Positions 1-8,503 of a DNA stretch of 64,000 nucleotides are shown in pieces. Made by a program: the position numbers and the translations under genes. This DNA is from Pseudosulfitobacter pseudonitzschiae. Its GTDB lineage: Bacteria; Pseudomonadota; Alphaproteobacteria; Rhodobacterales; Rhodobacteraceae. The stretch is from the NCBI RefSeq assembly GCF_900129395.1, contig NZ_FQVP01000001.1, positions 558,001-622,000 on the forward strand, given 5' to 3'. Within the stretch, counting starts at the first letter, position 1. Every line of letters begins with the position of its first letter. The notes below the pieces were generated by a model. That model made no database searches and had not been told where the DNA came from. It saw nothing but the letters and a program-made list of their open reading frames with translations.

Positions 1-2
1 CC

Positions 3-2384
3 ACCCAGATCAAACGCGGCAAGCTGCCGGGCATGGGGCCGGACGACGTGGCGGATGCAGGCGGCATGGTGGTGCTGGCCATGGGCAAGATGGGCGCGGG
101 CGAATTGAACTATTCCTCGGACATCGACCTGATCTGCCTCTTTGACGAAAGCCGCTTTGACCCCGCCGACTACCAGGAGGCGCGCGCCGCCTTTGTGCGG
201 GCCACGCGGGCGATGAGTGCGGCGTTGAACGACATCACCGGCGAGGGGTACGTGTTCCGCACCGACCTGCGCCTGCGCCCCGATCCTGCCGTGACCCCGG
301 TGTGCCTGTCGATGGAGGCGGCAGAGCGGTATTACGAAAGCCTTGGCCGCACATGGGAACGCGCCGCCTATATCAAGGCGCGACCGGCGGCGGGCGATCT
401 GGCAGCGGGCGACAAGTTCCTGACCACCCTGCGCCCCTTTGTCTGGCGCCGCCACCTGGACTTTGCCGCCATCCAGGACGCCCACGACATGCGGCTGGCA
501 ATCCGCGAGCACAAGGGGCTGGGCGGTCCGATCACATTGCCCGATCACAACATGAAGCTGGGGCGCGGCGGCATCCGCGAGATCGAGTTTTTCACCCAGA
601 CACGCCAGTTGATCGCAGGCGGACGCGACGCCGACCTGCGGGTGCGTGGCACCGTGCCGGGGTTGCAGGTGCTTGCGGAAAAGGGCTGGATACCGACCGA
701 GGTTGCGACGCGCCTGACCGACCATTACCGCGCCCACCGCACCGTGGAACACCGGCTGCAAATGGTGCGCGACGCGCAAACCCACCGGTTGCCTGCGACA
801 GACAAGGGGTTTGAGCGGCTGGCGGCGATGATGGACACCGATATGGACAGCCTGAAGACCGACCTGCGCACGCGGCTGGAGGCCGTGCACGAGGACACCG
901 AAGGGTTCTTTGCCCCCTCGGCCCCCTCTGAAGCGGCAAGCAAGGTGCCCGACATCGACCTGTCGATCACGAACCGCTGGCCTACGTATCCCGCCTTGCG
1001 CAACGCGCGCGGCGCGGCGGTGTTTGAACGCATCCGGCCGATCTTCCTCGAAAAACTCTCACGTGCCGCGCGACCGGACGAGGCATTGCGCGCGCTCGAC
1101 GGGTTTCTGGCCGGGCTGCCTGCGGGGGTTCAGCTGTTTTCCCTGTTCGAGGCGAACCCGCAGCTTGTCGATCTGCTGATCGACATCGTCGGCACGTCGC
1201 CCGCGCTGGCCAAACACCTCAGCCAGAACGCAGGCGTGTTCGACGCGGTGATCGGAGGCGCGTTTTTTGACGCTTGGCCTGATACCCAGGTCTGGCAGGC
1301 CGATCTGGAAAGCGCGTTGCAGGACGAGGCGGATTACGAATCCCGGCTGGACATCGCCCGCCGCTGGGCCAAGGAATGGCACTTTCGCATCGGCGTGCAC
1401 CTGTTGCGCGGCGTGATCTCTGCGCAAGAGGCCGCCACCCATTATTCCGATCTGGCGCGCATCTGCGTGCGGGCGCTGTGGCCGGTGGTGGTGGATGAAT
1501 TCGCCCGCCGTTTCGGTCCGCCGCCGGGGCGGGGGGCGGCGGTGCTGGGCATGGGCTCGCTTGGAGCCGGAACGCTCAGCGCCACGTCGGATCTGGACAT
1601 GATCGTGATTTACGATCCGCTGGATGCCGACGCCTCGGACGGGCCAAAGCCGCTCGCCACACGGCCCTATTACGCCCGTCTGACCCAGGCGCTGATCACC
1701 GCGATCACCACCAACACCGCGCAGGGCAAGCTTTACGAGGTCGACATGCGCCTGCGCCCCTCGGGCAACCAGGGTCCGGTGGCGACCAGTTGGGCCAGCT
1801 TTCAGGACTACCAAACCAAGGAGGCCTGGACATGGGAGCACCTGGCGCTGACCCGTGCACAGGCCATCGCGGGGCCACAGGATCTGATCGACGACATCGA
1901 AACGTTCCGCCAAAGCCTGATGCGCGGCCCGCGCGACCGCAGCCAGACCCTGCGCGACGTGGCCGACATGCGCGCGCGGATCGCGGCGGCCAAACATCCC
2001 GCAGGCCCCTGGGACACCAAGCTGGGGCGGGGCCGGTTGCAGGATATCGAACTGGCGTCACAGCTGGGCGGACTGTTGTCCGGGCGGCTGGCGCGCGATG
2101 TGGCCAGCGGTGTTGCGGGCGGCGTGGACTGCGGTCTGTGGGATCAGGCGGCAGCGGATGTGTTGCTGCGGGCTTATGGCCTGTGCTTTGATATGCAGAT
2201 TGCGGTGCGCTTGCTGACACAGGCGCCGCTGGACACCGATGCCTTGGGGCAGGGCGGTACGGCCTTTTTGTTGCGGATCACCGACCAGCCCGACGTGACC
2301 GCCTTGGCCGGCGCACTGGCGGAGCGCACGGCAGCAGCGGCAGAGGTGATCGACATGGCATTGCCAGAAGTGAAAGAGACATGA
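3..2384 (+). CDS. glnE: glnE, glutamine synthetase adenylyltransferase/adenylyl-removase, 5'-truncated by window
   Basis: Bifunctional enzyme that adds and removes AMP on glutamine synthetase in response to PII state, so it tunes nitrogen assimilation. The reading frame is open from base 3, so the first roughly 150 residues of the usual ~940-residue protein lie before the window. Two nucleotidyltransferase cores are visible: GKMGAGELNYSSDIDLICLF near bases 90-150 and GMGSLGAGTLSATSDLDM near bases 1549-1605, each with the G-x(n)-SDxD signature typical of the duplicated GlnE fold. The N-terminal core would be the adenylyl-removing half and the C-terminal core the adenylylating half. The stop TGA overlaps the next start (ATGA), which implies translational coupling. 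Confidence 0.96.
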   Translation, partial: TQIKRGKLPGMGPDDVADAGGMVVLAMGKMGAGELNYSSDIDLICLFDESRFDPADYQEARAAFVRATRAMSAALNDITGEGYVFRTDLRLRPDPAVTPVCLSMEAAERYYESLGRTWERAAYIKARPAAGDLAAGDKFLTTLRPFVWRRHLDFAAIQDAHDMRLAIREHKGLGGPITLPDHNMKLGRGGIREIEFFTQTRQLIAGGRDADLRVRGTVPGLQVLAEKGWIPTEVATRLTDHYRAHRTVEHRLQMVRDAQTHRLPATDKGFERLAAMMDTDMDSLKTDLRTRLEAVHEDTEGFFAPSAPSEAASKVPDIDLSITNRWPTYPALRNARGAAVFERIRPIFLEKLSRAARPDEALRALDGFLAGLPAGVQLFSLFEANPQLVDLLIDIVGTSPALAKHLSQNAGVFDAVIGGAFFDAWPDTQVWQADLESALQDEADYESRLDIARRWAKEWHFRIGVHLLRGVISAQEAATHYSDLARICVRALWPVVVDEFARRFGPPPGRGAAVLGMGSLGAGTLSATSDLDMIVIYDPLDADASDGPKPLATRPYYARLTQALITAITTNTAQGKLYEVDMRLRPSGNQGPVATSWASFQDYQTKEAWTWEHLALTRAQAIAGPQDLIDDIETFRQSLMRGPRDRSQTLRDVADMRARIAAAKHPAGPWDTKLGRGRLQDIELASQLGGLLSGRLARDVASGVAGGVDCGLWDQAAADVLLRAYGLCFDMQIAVRLLTQAPLDTDALGQGGTAFLLRITDQPDVTALAGALAERTAAAAEVIDMALPEVKET

Positions 2385-2653
2385 TGCAAAAGGGTGACCA
2401 TAACGACCCCAAGGGGCTGATCTTTGAATCGTTCCGCATCGACGGGATCACCGCATCCGAATGCCGGACGATCTTCCTGGACTGGGCGCTCAGCCTGCCG
2501 GTGGATGCGGACACCCGGACCGCGTTACAGGCGCTGCTGGTGCAATACGACGCTGCGCCGGACCACCCAATGACACAGGTCATGACCGAGGGGCTCGCGG
2601 CCATGGACAAACCGCGCCGTCGCGGCGGCTGGCGCAGCAGGTCGCGGGACTAG
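2381..2653 (+). CDS. small conserved-type protein coupled to glnE
   Basis: Protein of 90 residues that I do not recognise as a named family. It begins ATGATG within the glnE stop (4-base ATGA overlap), so it is probably translated with glnE. It contains a central acidic/hydrophobic stretch (FRIDGITASECRTIFLDWAL) followed by a basic tail ending RRRGGWRSRSRD. No signal peptide or membrane segment is visible. The coupling suggests a role close to GlnE or nitrogen regulation, but that is inference only. The gene converges on the RTX gene, with 30 bases between the stops. Confidence 0.7.
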   Translation: MMQKGDHNDPKGLIFESFRIDGITASECRTIFLDWALSLPVDADTRTALQALLVQYDAAPDHPMTQVMTEGLAAMDKPRRRGGWRSRSRD

Positions 2654-2683
2654 GCGCCGCTGGGGCGTGACCACGGCCACCGG

Positions 2684-4843
2684 TCAGGGAGACAGCAGAC
2701 TGTCGACACGGGCCGGCCGCGTGTTGCGGCGCAAAAATACGCGCGCTGTTTTTCCATAGCTTCGCAAGACCCGCGCCCGGTCGCAACCGCGGCTTAACGC
2801 GGGAAACAGGCCGATCAGTTCGTTGTAAGCGGCATTGTCCAATGTCTTGATCGCCTCGGGGCCGGGGAAAAAGCTTTCGCTGGGCAAGCCGTTGGAAAAA
2901 ATCACCTCGTGCTGTTCGAACATCAGGTGGCAATAGGTCACGCCCCGGCACCCCTTCCTGACACGCGCGGTTCCGCCATCCATTTCGGCCAGATGCTTGG
3001 CGCGCAACAGGATCTCGGTGTTGTCATGACGCACCACAATCCCGTGCTGCGGTGACACGATCAGCGGGCATTGATTGCCAAAAACGCCGGCCTTGATCTC
3101 GACCGGCCTCAGCGACGGCCTGCGGACAAGCTCAGCCAGTCCAAGTCGGCGCATATTGCTCCAGATCACCGGCCTTGGCCCGTTGTCCTTTGTCACGACC
3201 AGATCGCCGGGGCGCAGGCGTTCAACCGGCACCTCGCCCGCGGGCGTCAGGATCAGCGTGCCCGCAGCAAAACAGACCACGCCGGTGTTGTCGGTGGCAA
3301 AGCTGCTTTGATCCGCGCCCTGGAAGGTCAGGCTGTCGCCTGCCGCAAACTGGGTGTTGTCCGAATAATCGACCGCATCGCCGCCCAGGTCCGTGGTGTT
3401 GGATTGGTTCAGGATTCCGTCATCGGCAAAATCGGCGCGCAATTCCCAGATGTTGTCGTAAAAGGCCGACAGGTCGATGAAATCATTGTTGGTGGTGTCG
3501 CCGTCGTTCAGCGCGCCGGTGTTGCCGGTGTTGAAATCGGTGATGGTGTCGGCGCCGTCACCGGACACATAGACAAAGGTATCGTTGCCGGTGCCACCCG
3601 ACAGCGTGTCATCGCCCGTACCGCCCCCAAGCAGGTCGTCACCGGCTTCGCCAAACAGCATATCATTGCCTGCGTCGCCGAACATCTGGTCGTCGCCGTA
3701 CCAGCCGTAAAGCACATCGTCGTCATCGCCGCCGAAAAGGGTGTCGTCGCCTTCGTCGCCGCCCAATGTATCGTTGCCCGCTTCGCCATGGATCAGGTCG
3801 TTGCTGTCCAGCCCATCGGGCGTGGCCATCCATTCGTAACCATGGATCAGGTCGTCGCCCGCACCGCCATACAGCGTGTCACTTCCCGCCATGCCCTCCA
3901 GCGTGTCATTGCCATCCCCGCCGAACAGCGAATCGTCCCCTGTGCCGCCGCGCAGGGAATCGTCGCCCCCAGCACCCCAGGCCGCCCCTGACGTGTTCGA
4001 AAGGACAAGCGTGTCGCCAAAGGCGCTGCCGGCCACATCCGTCATGTCGATGACCGTATCGCCATCGGCATAGCCGCCAAAGACCACATTGGTCAGAAGG
4101 TTCGCGGAAACCCCCGAGGTGCTGTCAGAATAGTCGAGAACGTTGCGACCGGTGCCGCCATCCATGCTGTCGGCGCCCGCGCCGCCGCGCAGGGTGTCGT
4201 CGCCATCGCCGCCGATCAACGTATCGTCGCCGGCGCCTGTCGATATCAGGTCGTCGCCGTCATATCCCGCGACAAAGTCGTTCCCGCTGGTGATCTGGTC
4301 GCCCTGGGCATCGGTATAGCCGACGGTCATGGTGTCGTTGCCGGCCGTTCCGTCGACGGCGGTCTTGAATTCGCCCGCCACCCGATCGGCTGCCATGTCG
4401 CCGGTGTTGGCGATCACGCCGGTCAGATCAATCGACTGGATCGGCTTGGCCGTCAGCGCCGCCTGATCGGCATTCTGGGTCGTCTCTGGCGCCAGGTAGG
4501 TGTTGCCATCGACGTCCTGAAAGACCACCGCGGTGACATTGGCAGTGGTGCCGTCGATATAATGAACAACCGCAGTATAGGTCGCGACAGCGTCGAAATC
4601 CTGCGGGGTGCCACCATCGATGCGGAAACTGTCATATCCGCCACCGTTGTCGGTGTCATAGGTGTCATTGTCGTCCTCGCTCAGCCGCTCTGCGCTCAGA
4701 TTGTGCACATGGCTGCTCAGCGGGTCGTTGGCCGACCCATGCGTGCCCAATATCCCGGCTGCGTTCTCGACAACCTCGTTGCTCTGGGTCGGGTCGATCT
4801 TCGCAAGCGTCCCCAGGAAGATGACTTCATAGCTCGTGGGCAT
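2684..4843 (-). CDS. RTX repeat protein with C-terminal Hint domain
   Basis: Secreted or surface protein of 719 residues. Residues 1-160 form a non-repeated N-terminal region. Residues ~165-425 carry many calcium-binding RTX nonapeptides of the GGxGxDxL type (GDDTLIGG, GDDTLRGG, GDDSLFGG, GNDTLEGM). From Cys524 (VCFAAGTLILTPAGEVPVER) to about residue 660 there is a Hint (hedgehog/intein) domain of the kind common in Rhodobacterales proteins. No N-terminal Sec signal is evident, which fits type I secretion of RTX proteins, but no T1SS genes are in the window. The Hint cysteine could allow autocleavage of the C-terminal part; this is known of the fold, not shown here. The role could be adhesion or matrix. 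Confidence 0.9.
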   Translation of the reverse strand: MPTSYEVIFLGTLAKIDPTQSNEVVENAAGILGTHGSANDPLSSHVHNLSAERLSEDDNDTYDTDNGGGYDSFRIDGGTPQDFDAVATYTAVVHYIDGTTANVTAVVFQDVDGNTYLAPETTQNADQAALTAKPIQSIDLTGVIANTGDMAADRVAGEFKTAVDGTAGNDTMTVGYTDAQGDQITSGNDFVAGYDGDDLISTGAGDDTLIGGDGDDTLRGGAGADSMDGGTGRNVLDYSDSTSGVSANLLTNVVFGGYADGDTVIDMTDVAGSAFGDTLVLSNTSGAAWGAGGDDSLRGGTGDDSLFGGDGNDTLEGMAGSDTLYGGAGDDLIHGYEWMATPDGLDSNDLIHGEAGNDTLGGDEGDDTLFGGDDDDVLYGWYGDDQMFGDAGNDMLFGEAGDDLLGGGTGDDTLSGGTGNDTFVYVSGDGADTITDFNTGNTGALNDGDTTNNDFIDLSAFYDNIWELRADFADDGILNQSNTTDLGGDAVDYSDNTQFAAGDSLTFQGADQSSFATDNTGVVCFAAGTLILTPAGEVPVERLRPGDLVVTKDNGPRPVIWSNMRRLGLAELVRRPSLRPVEIKAGVFGNQCPLIVSPQHGIVVRHDNTEILLRAKHLAEMDGGTARVRKGCRGVTYCHLMFEQHEVIFSNGLPSESFFPGPEAIKTLDNAAYNELIGLFPALSRGCDRARVLRSYGKTARVFLRRNTRPARVDSLLSP

Positions 4844-5268
4844 CTGTTCTCGGTCTCATCGGTTTCGAAATTTCAGCAACACGCTTATCGTGCGCCGACA
4901 GACCGGCCTGATCCCAAGCCGGGCCTTGTCCGCGCATCGCGGCCCGGCTTTGCTTCAGATCATGACGACTTGCCCAGCGGGCGGCTCTCAAGGATCGGCA
5001 AAGACGGCAAACGGCACGGACATCGCGAAACCCTAGCTGAAAAAAATTACCGACTTATCAATGGCCGCCTCAGCCTGTCCGGCGCGGTGGCACACAGCGT
5101 GCAACCCACAGCCACAGCCCCACGATAATCGACAGAGAAACAATCATTTGCGCCATCAACAATTCATCACAATTCTTCATTATTGACCCATTCCCGCCCC
5201 AATTCACCGGCAAACATATCGTCGAAGGCACACGAACCGAGCAGATAACCGTGCCACCGGAGACAGAT
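4844..5268. other. 425-bp divergent intergenic region
   Basis: This region lies between the divergent RTX/Hint gene and the lipoprotein gene. No convincing gene is seen in it. It contains a perfect 10-bp inverted repeat (separate entry) and, in 5030-5250, a locally AT-richer stretch that should hold the promoter of the plus-strand lipoprotein gene. I could not assign -35/-10 boxes with confidence. Confidence 0.6.
4916..4950. repeat. perfect 10-bp inverted repeat, terminator-like
   Basis: Arms AAGCCGGGCC (4916-4925) and GGCCCGGCTT (4941-4950) flank a 15-base loop. On the plus strand a weak T-rich tail (TTTGCTT) follows. The site sits between two genes that diverge, where no terminator is expected, so it may end a short unannotated transcript or act as a structured leader. 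Confidence 0.6.
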
Positions 5269-5961
5269 ATGAAACTGATGAAACTGATCACATTGCTGGG
5301 ACTGGGCGCCATGGTGTCGGCCTGTGCCAATATCGAAACCGCCACCCGCAACGCTCCGTTCGAAACGACGCCCGCCGTCACATCGGCGTCGGTGGACGTG
5401 ATGGCCTTTGCCGCATCAGGCCCCGAGGTCACGGCACCCCAGGCCGCCCTGTCCGCGTTTCACATCACCCAGATCAACGTCGACGTGCCGAAATCGCTGA
5501 AAGTGTCCGAGGCCAACCGCTATTACCCCAGCGGCGACATCGTCTGGCGCGAGGACCCGCTGGGCGACCGTCACGCACAGGTCAAGGCCATCTTCGAGGA
5601 TGCCCTGCAACGCGGTGCCGCGACACTGACCGGCGGCACACCTGTGATCCTCGACGTGACCGTCTCGCGCTTTCACGCGCTGACCGAAAAGGCCCGTTAT
5701 ACAGTGGGCGGCGTGCATTCCATTGCTTTCACCATGCAACTGCGCGATGCCACCACCGGGGCAGTGATCGGCGCGCCGCATCTGGTCCGGGCCGACCTCA
5801 AGGCCTTTGGCGGCCAGCATGCGATCGAGGCCGTGGCCCGCGGTGAGACACAAAAGGTGCGGATCACCGCCCATCTGGCCAACGTCCTGCAACAGGAACT
5901 GAGCGCCGGTGGCTTTGAAAACCCGAAACTGGGCTTCATGCAGGCGATCAACCAACTCTGA
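5269..5961 (+). CDS. lipoprotein of unknown function
   Basis: Protein of 230 residues. I chose ATG 5269 over the upstream in-frame GTG 5251 because GGAG (5259-5262) sits 6 bases before it and the protein then opens with a lipoprotein signal: MKLMKLITLLGLGAMVSAC, with the lipobox cysteine at residue 19. The remainder is soluble, with a central HAQVKAIFEDAL-type helix and a C-terminal VLQQELSAGGF region. I recall similar lipoproteins of unknown function in Rhodobacterales but cannot give a function. It is probably anchored in the envelope. The hairpin at 5989-6015 may end this transcript. Confidence 0.8.
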   Translation: MKLMKLITLLGLGAMVSACANIETATRNAPFETTPAVTSASVDVMAFAASGPEVTAPQAALSAFHITQINVDVPKSLKVSEANRYYPSGDIVWREDPLGDRHAQVKAIFEDALQRGAATLTGGTPVILDVTVSRFHALTEKARYTVGGVHSIAFTMQLRDATTGAVIGAPHLVRADLKAFGGQHAIEAVARGETQKVRITAHLANVLQQELSAGGFENPKLGFMQAINQL

Positions 5962-5988
5962 TCTTCCATTCAACAGCCAAATCCATGT

Positions 5989-6015
5989 ATGAGGGCGCTA
6001 TGACAGCGCCCTCAT
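5989..6015 (+). terminator. perfect 11-bp hairpin with a start codon in the loop
   Basis: Arms ATGAGGGCGCT (5989-5999) and AGCGCCCTCAT (6005-6015) pair perfectly around the 5-base loop ATGAC (6000-6004). The shape is that of an intrinsic terminator for the lipoprotein gene, but the following bases (TGCATTCC) lack a real T-run. The loop ATG is the probable start of the methyltransferase gene, and the GAGGG that would be its ribosome-binding site lies in the left arm, so the hairpin could also control translation. Confidence 0.6.
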
Positions 6016-7232
6016 TGCATTCCGATGCCCCCGCAGATGGTCCAGCCGACCGTCCCGTGGTCCGCCTTTTGCCCAAAGCCAACGCACGTGCCATCCGTCA
6101 CGGCTTTCCTTGGGTCTATGCCAACGAACTGGTGACCGACCGCCGCACGCGCGGTCTGGCCCCCGGCACCATTGCCGAACTGGTGGACGAGAACCGCACG
6201 CCCATGGGCGTGGTCACCGTCAACCCCGAAAGCAAGATCATCGCGCGTATGCTGGACAGCGATCCGGCGGCGCAGATCAACCGTGAATGGCTGATCAAAC
6301 ACCTGGCCCGCGCCCAGATCCTGCGCGCGCAACTGTTTGACGAACCGTTCTACCGTCTGATCCACGCCGAAGCCGACGGGCTGCCCGGTGTGATCATCGA
6401 CCGGTTCGGCGACACCTGCGTGATCCAGCCCAACGCCGCATGGGCCGAGATGATGCTGGCCGATCTGGCATCTGCCCTGGCCGAAGTGACAGGTTGCACC
6501 AACATCCTGAAAAACGCCGGTGGCCGGACACGCAGCCTTGAGGGGCTGAACGACGTGAACGAGGTGCTCTTGGGCGTGCAGCCCGAAGGGCCCGTCGCGG
6601 TTTCGATGAACGGTGCCACCTACATGGCCGATCTGGCCACGGGTCAGAAAACCGGCCTCTTCTTCGACCAGCGCCCCAACCATGCCTTTACCAAACGCCT
6701 GTCCAAGGGCGCGCGGGTGCTGGATGTGTTCAGCCACGTCGGCGGCTTTGGCCTGGCCGCTTTGGCGGGCGGTGCCGAACATGTGCTGGCGGTCGATGGC
6801 TCGGCCCCCGCGCTGGAACTGGCGCGCGCCGGTGCGGACGCCATGGGCGTGTCGGACAAGTTCGACACCCGCCAGGGCGACGCTTTCGAGGTGCTGGCCG
6901 ATCTGGAAGGGCAGGTCGATCCGTTCGAGGTTGTGGTCTGCGATCCGCCCGCCTTTGCCCCCTCGCGCAAGGCGCTGGAACCGGGGCTGCGCGCCTATGA
7001 ACGTGTCGCCCGTCTGGCGGCACCGCTGGTGGCTGAAAACGGCATTCTGGTGCTGTGTTCCTGTTCGCACGCCGCCGACCTGACACAGTTCCGCTCGGCC
7101 TGTGTGCGGGGCATCGGACGGGCAGGGCGGCAGGCCGCGCTGATTCACACCGGCTTTGCCGGACCCGACCACCCGCTGCTGCCGGCTCTGGCCGAAAGCG
7201 GCTATCTCAAAGCCCTGTTCTTCCGGCTGTAA
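6000..7232 (+). CDS. class I SAM-dependent rRNA methyltransferase, RlmI type
   Basis: Protein of 410 residues resembling RlmI (YccW), which methylates a cytosine C5 in 23S rRNA. The N-terminal PUA-like part starts VVRLLPKANARAIRHGFPWV. The catalytic Rossmann part has the SAM-binding VLDVFSHVGGFGLAALAGG, the acidic VLAVDGS, and VVVCDPPAFAPSRKAL, which is the motif IV typical of this family. A LVLCSCSHA segment near the end supplies the second cysteine seen in m5C enzymes. ATG 6000 is preferred, with GAGGG at 5991-5995; an in-frame GTG at 6057 just before the conserved region is an alternative start. The gene is followed after 10 bases by the PIN-domain gene. Confidence 0.88.
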   Translation: MTAPSLHSDAPADGPADRPVVRLLPKANARAIRHGFPWVYANELVTDRRTRGLAPGTIAELVDENRTPMGVVTVNPESKIIARMLDSDPAAQINREWLIKHLARAQILRAQLFDEPFYRLIHAEADGLPGVIIDRFGDTCVIQPNAAWAEMMLADLASALAEVTGCTNILKNAGGRTRSLEGLNDVNEVLLGVQPEGPVAVSMNGATYMADLATGQKTGLFFDQRPNHAFTKRLSKGARVLDVFSHVGGFGLAALAGGAEHVLAVDGSAPALELARAGADAMGVSDKFDTRQGDAFEVLADLEGQVDPFEVVVCDPPAFAPSRKALEPGLRAYERVARLAAPLVAENGILVLCSCSHAADLTQFRSACVRGIGRAGRQAALIHTGFAGPDHPLLPALAESGYLKALFFRL

Positions 7233-7242
7233 GCGGCCCTTC

Positions 7243-7782
7243 GTGAAGATCCTGATCGACGCCTGTGTGCTTTATCCCACCGTGATGCGGGAAATGGTGC
7301 TGGGCGTCGCATCGGCCGGCGTGTTCGAGCCGCAATGGTCGCCGCGTCTGCTGGAAGAATGGGCACGCGCGGCGGCACGGCTGGGCCCCGAAGGCGAGGC
7401 ACAGGCGCGCGGCGAGATTGCGATGCTCTCTGCCGCATGGCCCCGCGCCAGCGTCACCCCGCAGGCAGGGCTGTTGCAGAGGCTGTGGCTGCCGGATGAG
7501 AATGACATCCACGTGCTGGGCGCGGCGATTGCCGGATCGGCGGACGTGATCATGACCCTGAACGCCAAGGACTTCCCACGCAACATCCTGGCCGAAGAGG
7601 GGCTCGCCCGCGTTGACCCCGATGGCTACCTGCATCAGGTCTGGCAGAACCAGCCCGAAGTTGTACAGGATGTGGGCGAATATGTACTGAAACAGGCGCG
7701 GGCGATGTCAGGCACCGACTGGACCATGCGCGCCCTGATGAAAAAAGCACGCCTGCCACGGATCGGTAAGGCGCTGGGTTAA
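7243..7782 (+). CDS. PIN-domain protein
   Basis: Protein of 179 residues starting at GTG 7243, ten bases after the methyltransferase stop. It opens with VKILIDACVLYPTVMREMV, which places the first PIN acidic residue (D of LIDACVL) at the start, and has a second acidic cluster in LPDENDIHVLGAAIAGSADV and ITLNAKDF-like text (IMTLNAKDFP). These are features of VapC-type PIN ribonucleases. I recall it as the RSP_2648-type PIN family of Rhodobacterales. No antitoxin gene is adjacent, so a housekeeping nuclease is as likely as a toxin. Its stop shares TTAA with the convergent protease gene. Confidence 0.8.
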   Translation: MKILIDACVLYPTVMREMVLGVASAGVFEPQWSPRLLEEWARAAARLGPEGEAQARGEIAMLSAAWPRASVTPQAGLLQRLWLPDENDIHVLGAAIAGSADVIMTLNAKDFPRNILAEEGLARVDPDGYLHQVWQNQPEVVQDVGEYVLKQARAMSGTDWTMRALMKKARLPRIGKALG

Positions 7783-8465
7783 TCCTTCGTCCATTTCGCA
7801 TCCAGGCTGCGCAATGCAGCGATGCGTTCGGTGGTCTTGGGGTGGCTCATCAACCACGCAGGGGCCGCGCCGGAATTGCTTTGCGTCAGGGCCTCAAGCT
7901 TTTCAAACAGGGTGATCTGCGGCGCGATGCCGATGCCCGCCTTGGTCAGCAGCGCGGCGGCATAGGCGTCGGCCTCGTATTCATCCGACCGCGACAGCCG
8001 TGCCGCCAGCAGGCTGGTCAACCCGTTGGCGATCAGAACACCGATACCCGGCAAGAACCGCGACAGCACCATCGCCATGGCGGTGCGCAGGGCGTTCTGT
8101 CCCGAAAAGTCGATCATCCGGCGGCGCGAATGCCCCAGGGCCACATGGCCCAATTCATGCGCAATGACCGAGGCCAGCTCGTCCGCCGACACCTTGCCCT
8201 CGCGGAACGCCTTGTAGAACCCGCGCGTGATGAAGATGCGCCCGTCGGGTGCGGCCAGCCCGTTGATCGGCGCAACCTCGTAGATGTGAACACGGATGCG
8301 CGGCAGATTCAGCGCAGCGGCCATCCGGTCGCACAGCGTGCGCAGCATCGGGTCGGCCAGCTCGGTCGATTTCTGGTCCAGCTCACCCTTCAGCCGCCAG
8401 ACCGAAAACCGGTACATCACAAGGGCGTAAAGGACCGCCAGCAGGATCGGGGTGAACTTCAACAT
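7779..8465 (-). CDS. M48-family zinc metalloprotease, membrane-anchored
   Basis: Protein of 228 residues. An N-terminal hydrophobic segment (FTPILLAVLYALVMYRF) is a likely membrane anchor. The zinc motif HELGH is at residues 103-107 (VIAHELGHVALGH), and the third ligand is probably Glu162 in SRSDEYEADAYA. This matches HtpX/Ste24-like M48 peptidases that clear misfolded membrane proteins. It is shorter than classical HtpX (about 290 residues), which has more membrane spans. It lies 38 bases downstream of the P450 gene on the same strand, so the two may be cotranscribed. Confidence 0.9.
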   Translation of the reverse strand: MLKFTPILLAVLYALVMYRFSVWRLKGELDQKSTELADPMLRTLCDRMAAALNLPRIRVHIYEVAPINGLAAPDGRIFITRGFYKAFREGKVSADELASVIAHELGHVALGHSRRRMIDFSGQNALRTAMAMVLSRFLPGIGVLIANGLTSLLAARLSRSDEYEADAYAAALLTKAGIGIAPQITLFEKLEALTQSNSGAAPAWLMSHPKTTERIAALRSLDAKWTKD

Positions 8466-8503
8466 CCGTTAGATATGGGGCGCACGCAGGGGCAGGGCAA
8501 CAC

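Noticed and set aside
1059-1997. Long minus-strand open frame (312 residues) antisense to glnE
   Set aside because: It has no recognisable motifs, is rich in Arg/His/Gly/Gln as antisense frames of GC-rich genes are, and lies wholly inside glnE.
3071-3991. 306-residue plus-strand open frame across the RTX array
   Set aside because: It is the antisense of the repetitive RTX coding region; it has repetitive IVA-type text and no domain.
3540-4360. Repeat pattern in the RTX gene considered as a CRISPR or tandem array
   Set aside because: The near-repeats are in frame, of nonapeptide period, and diverged; there are no constant repeats with spacers.
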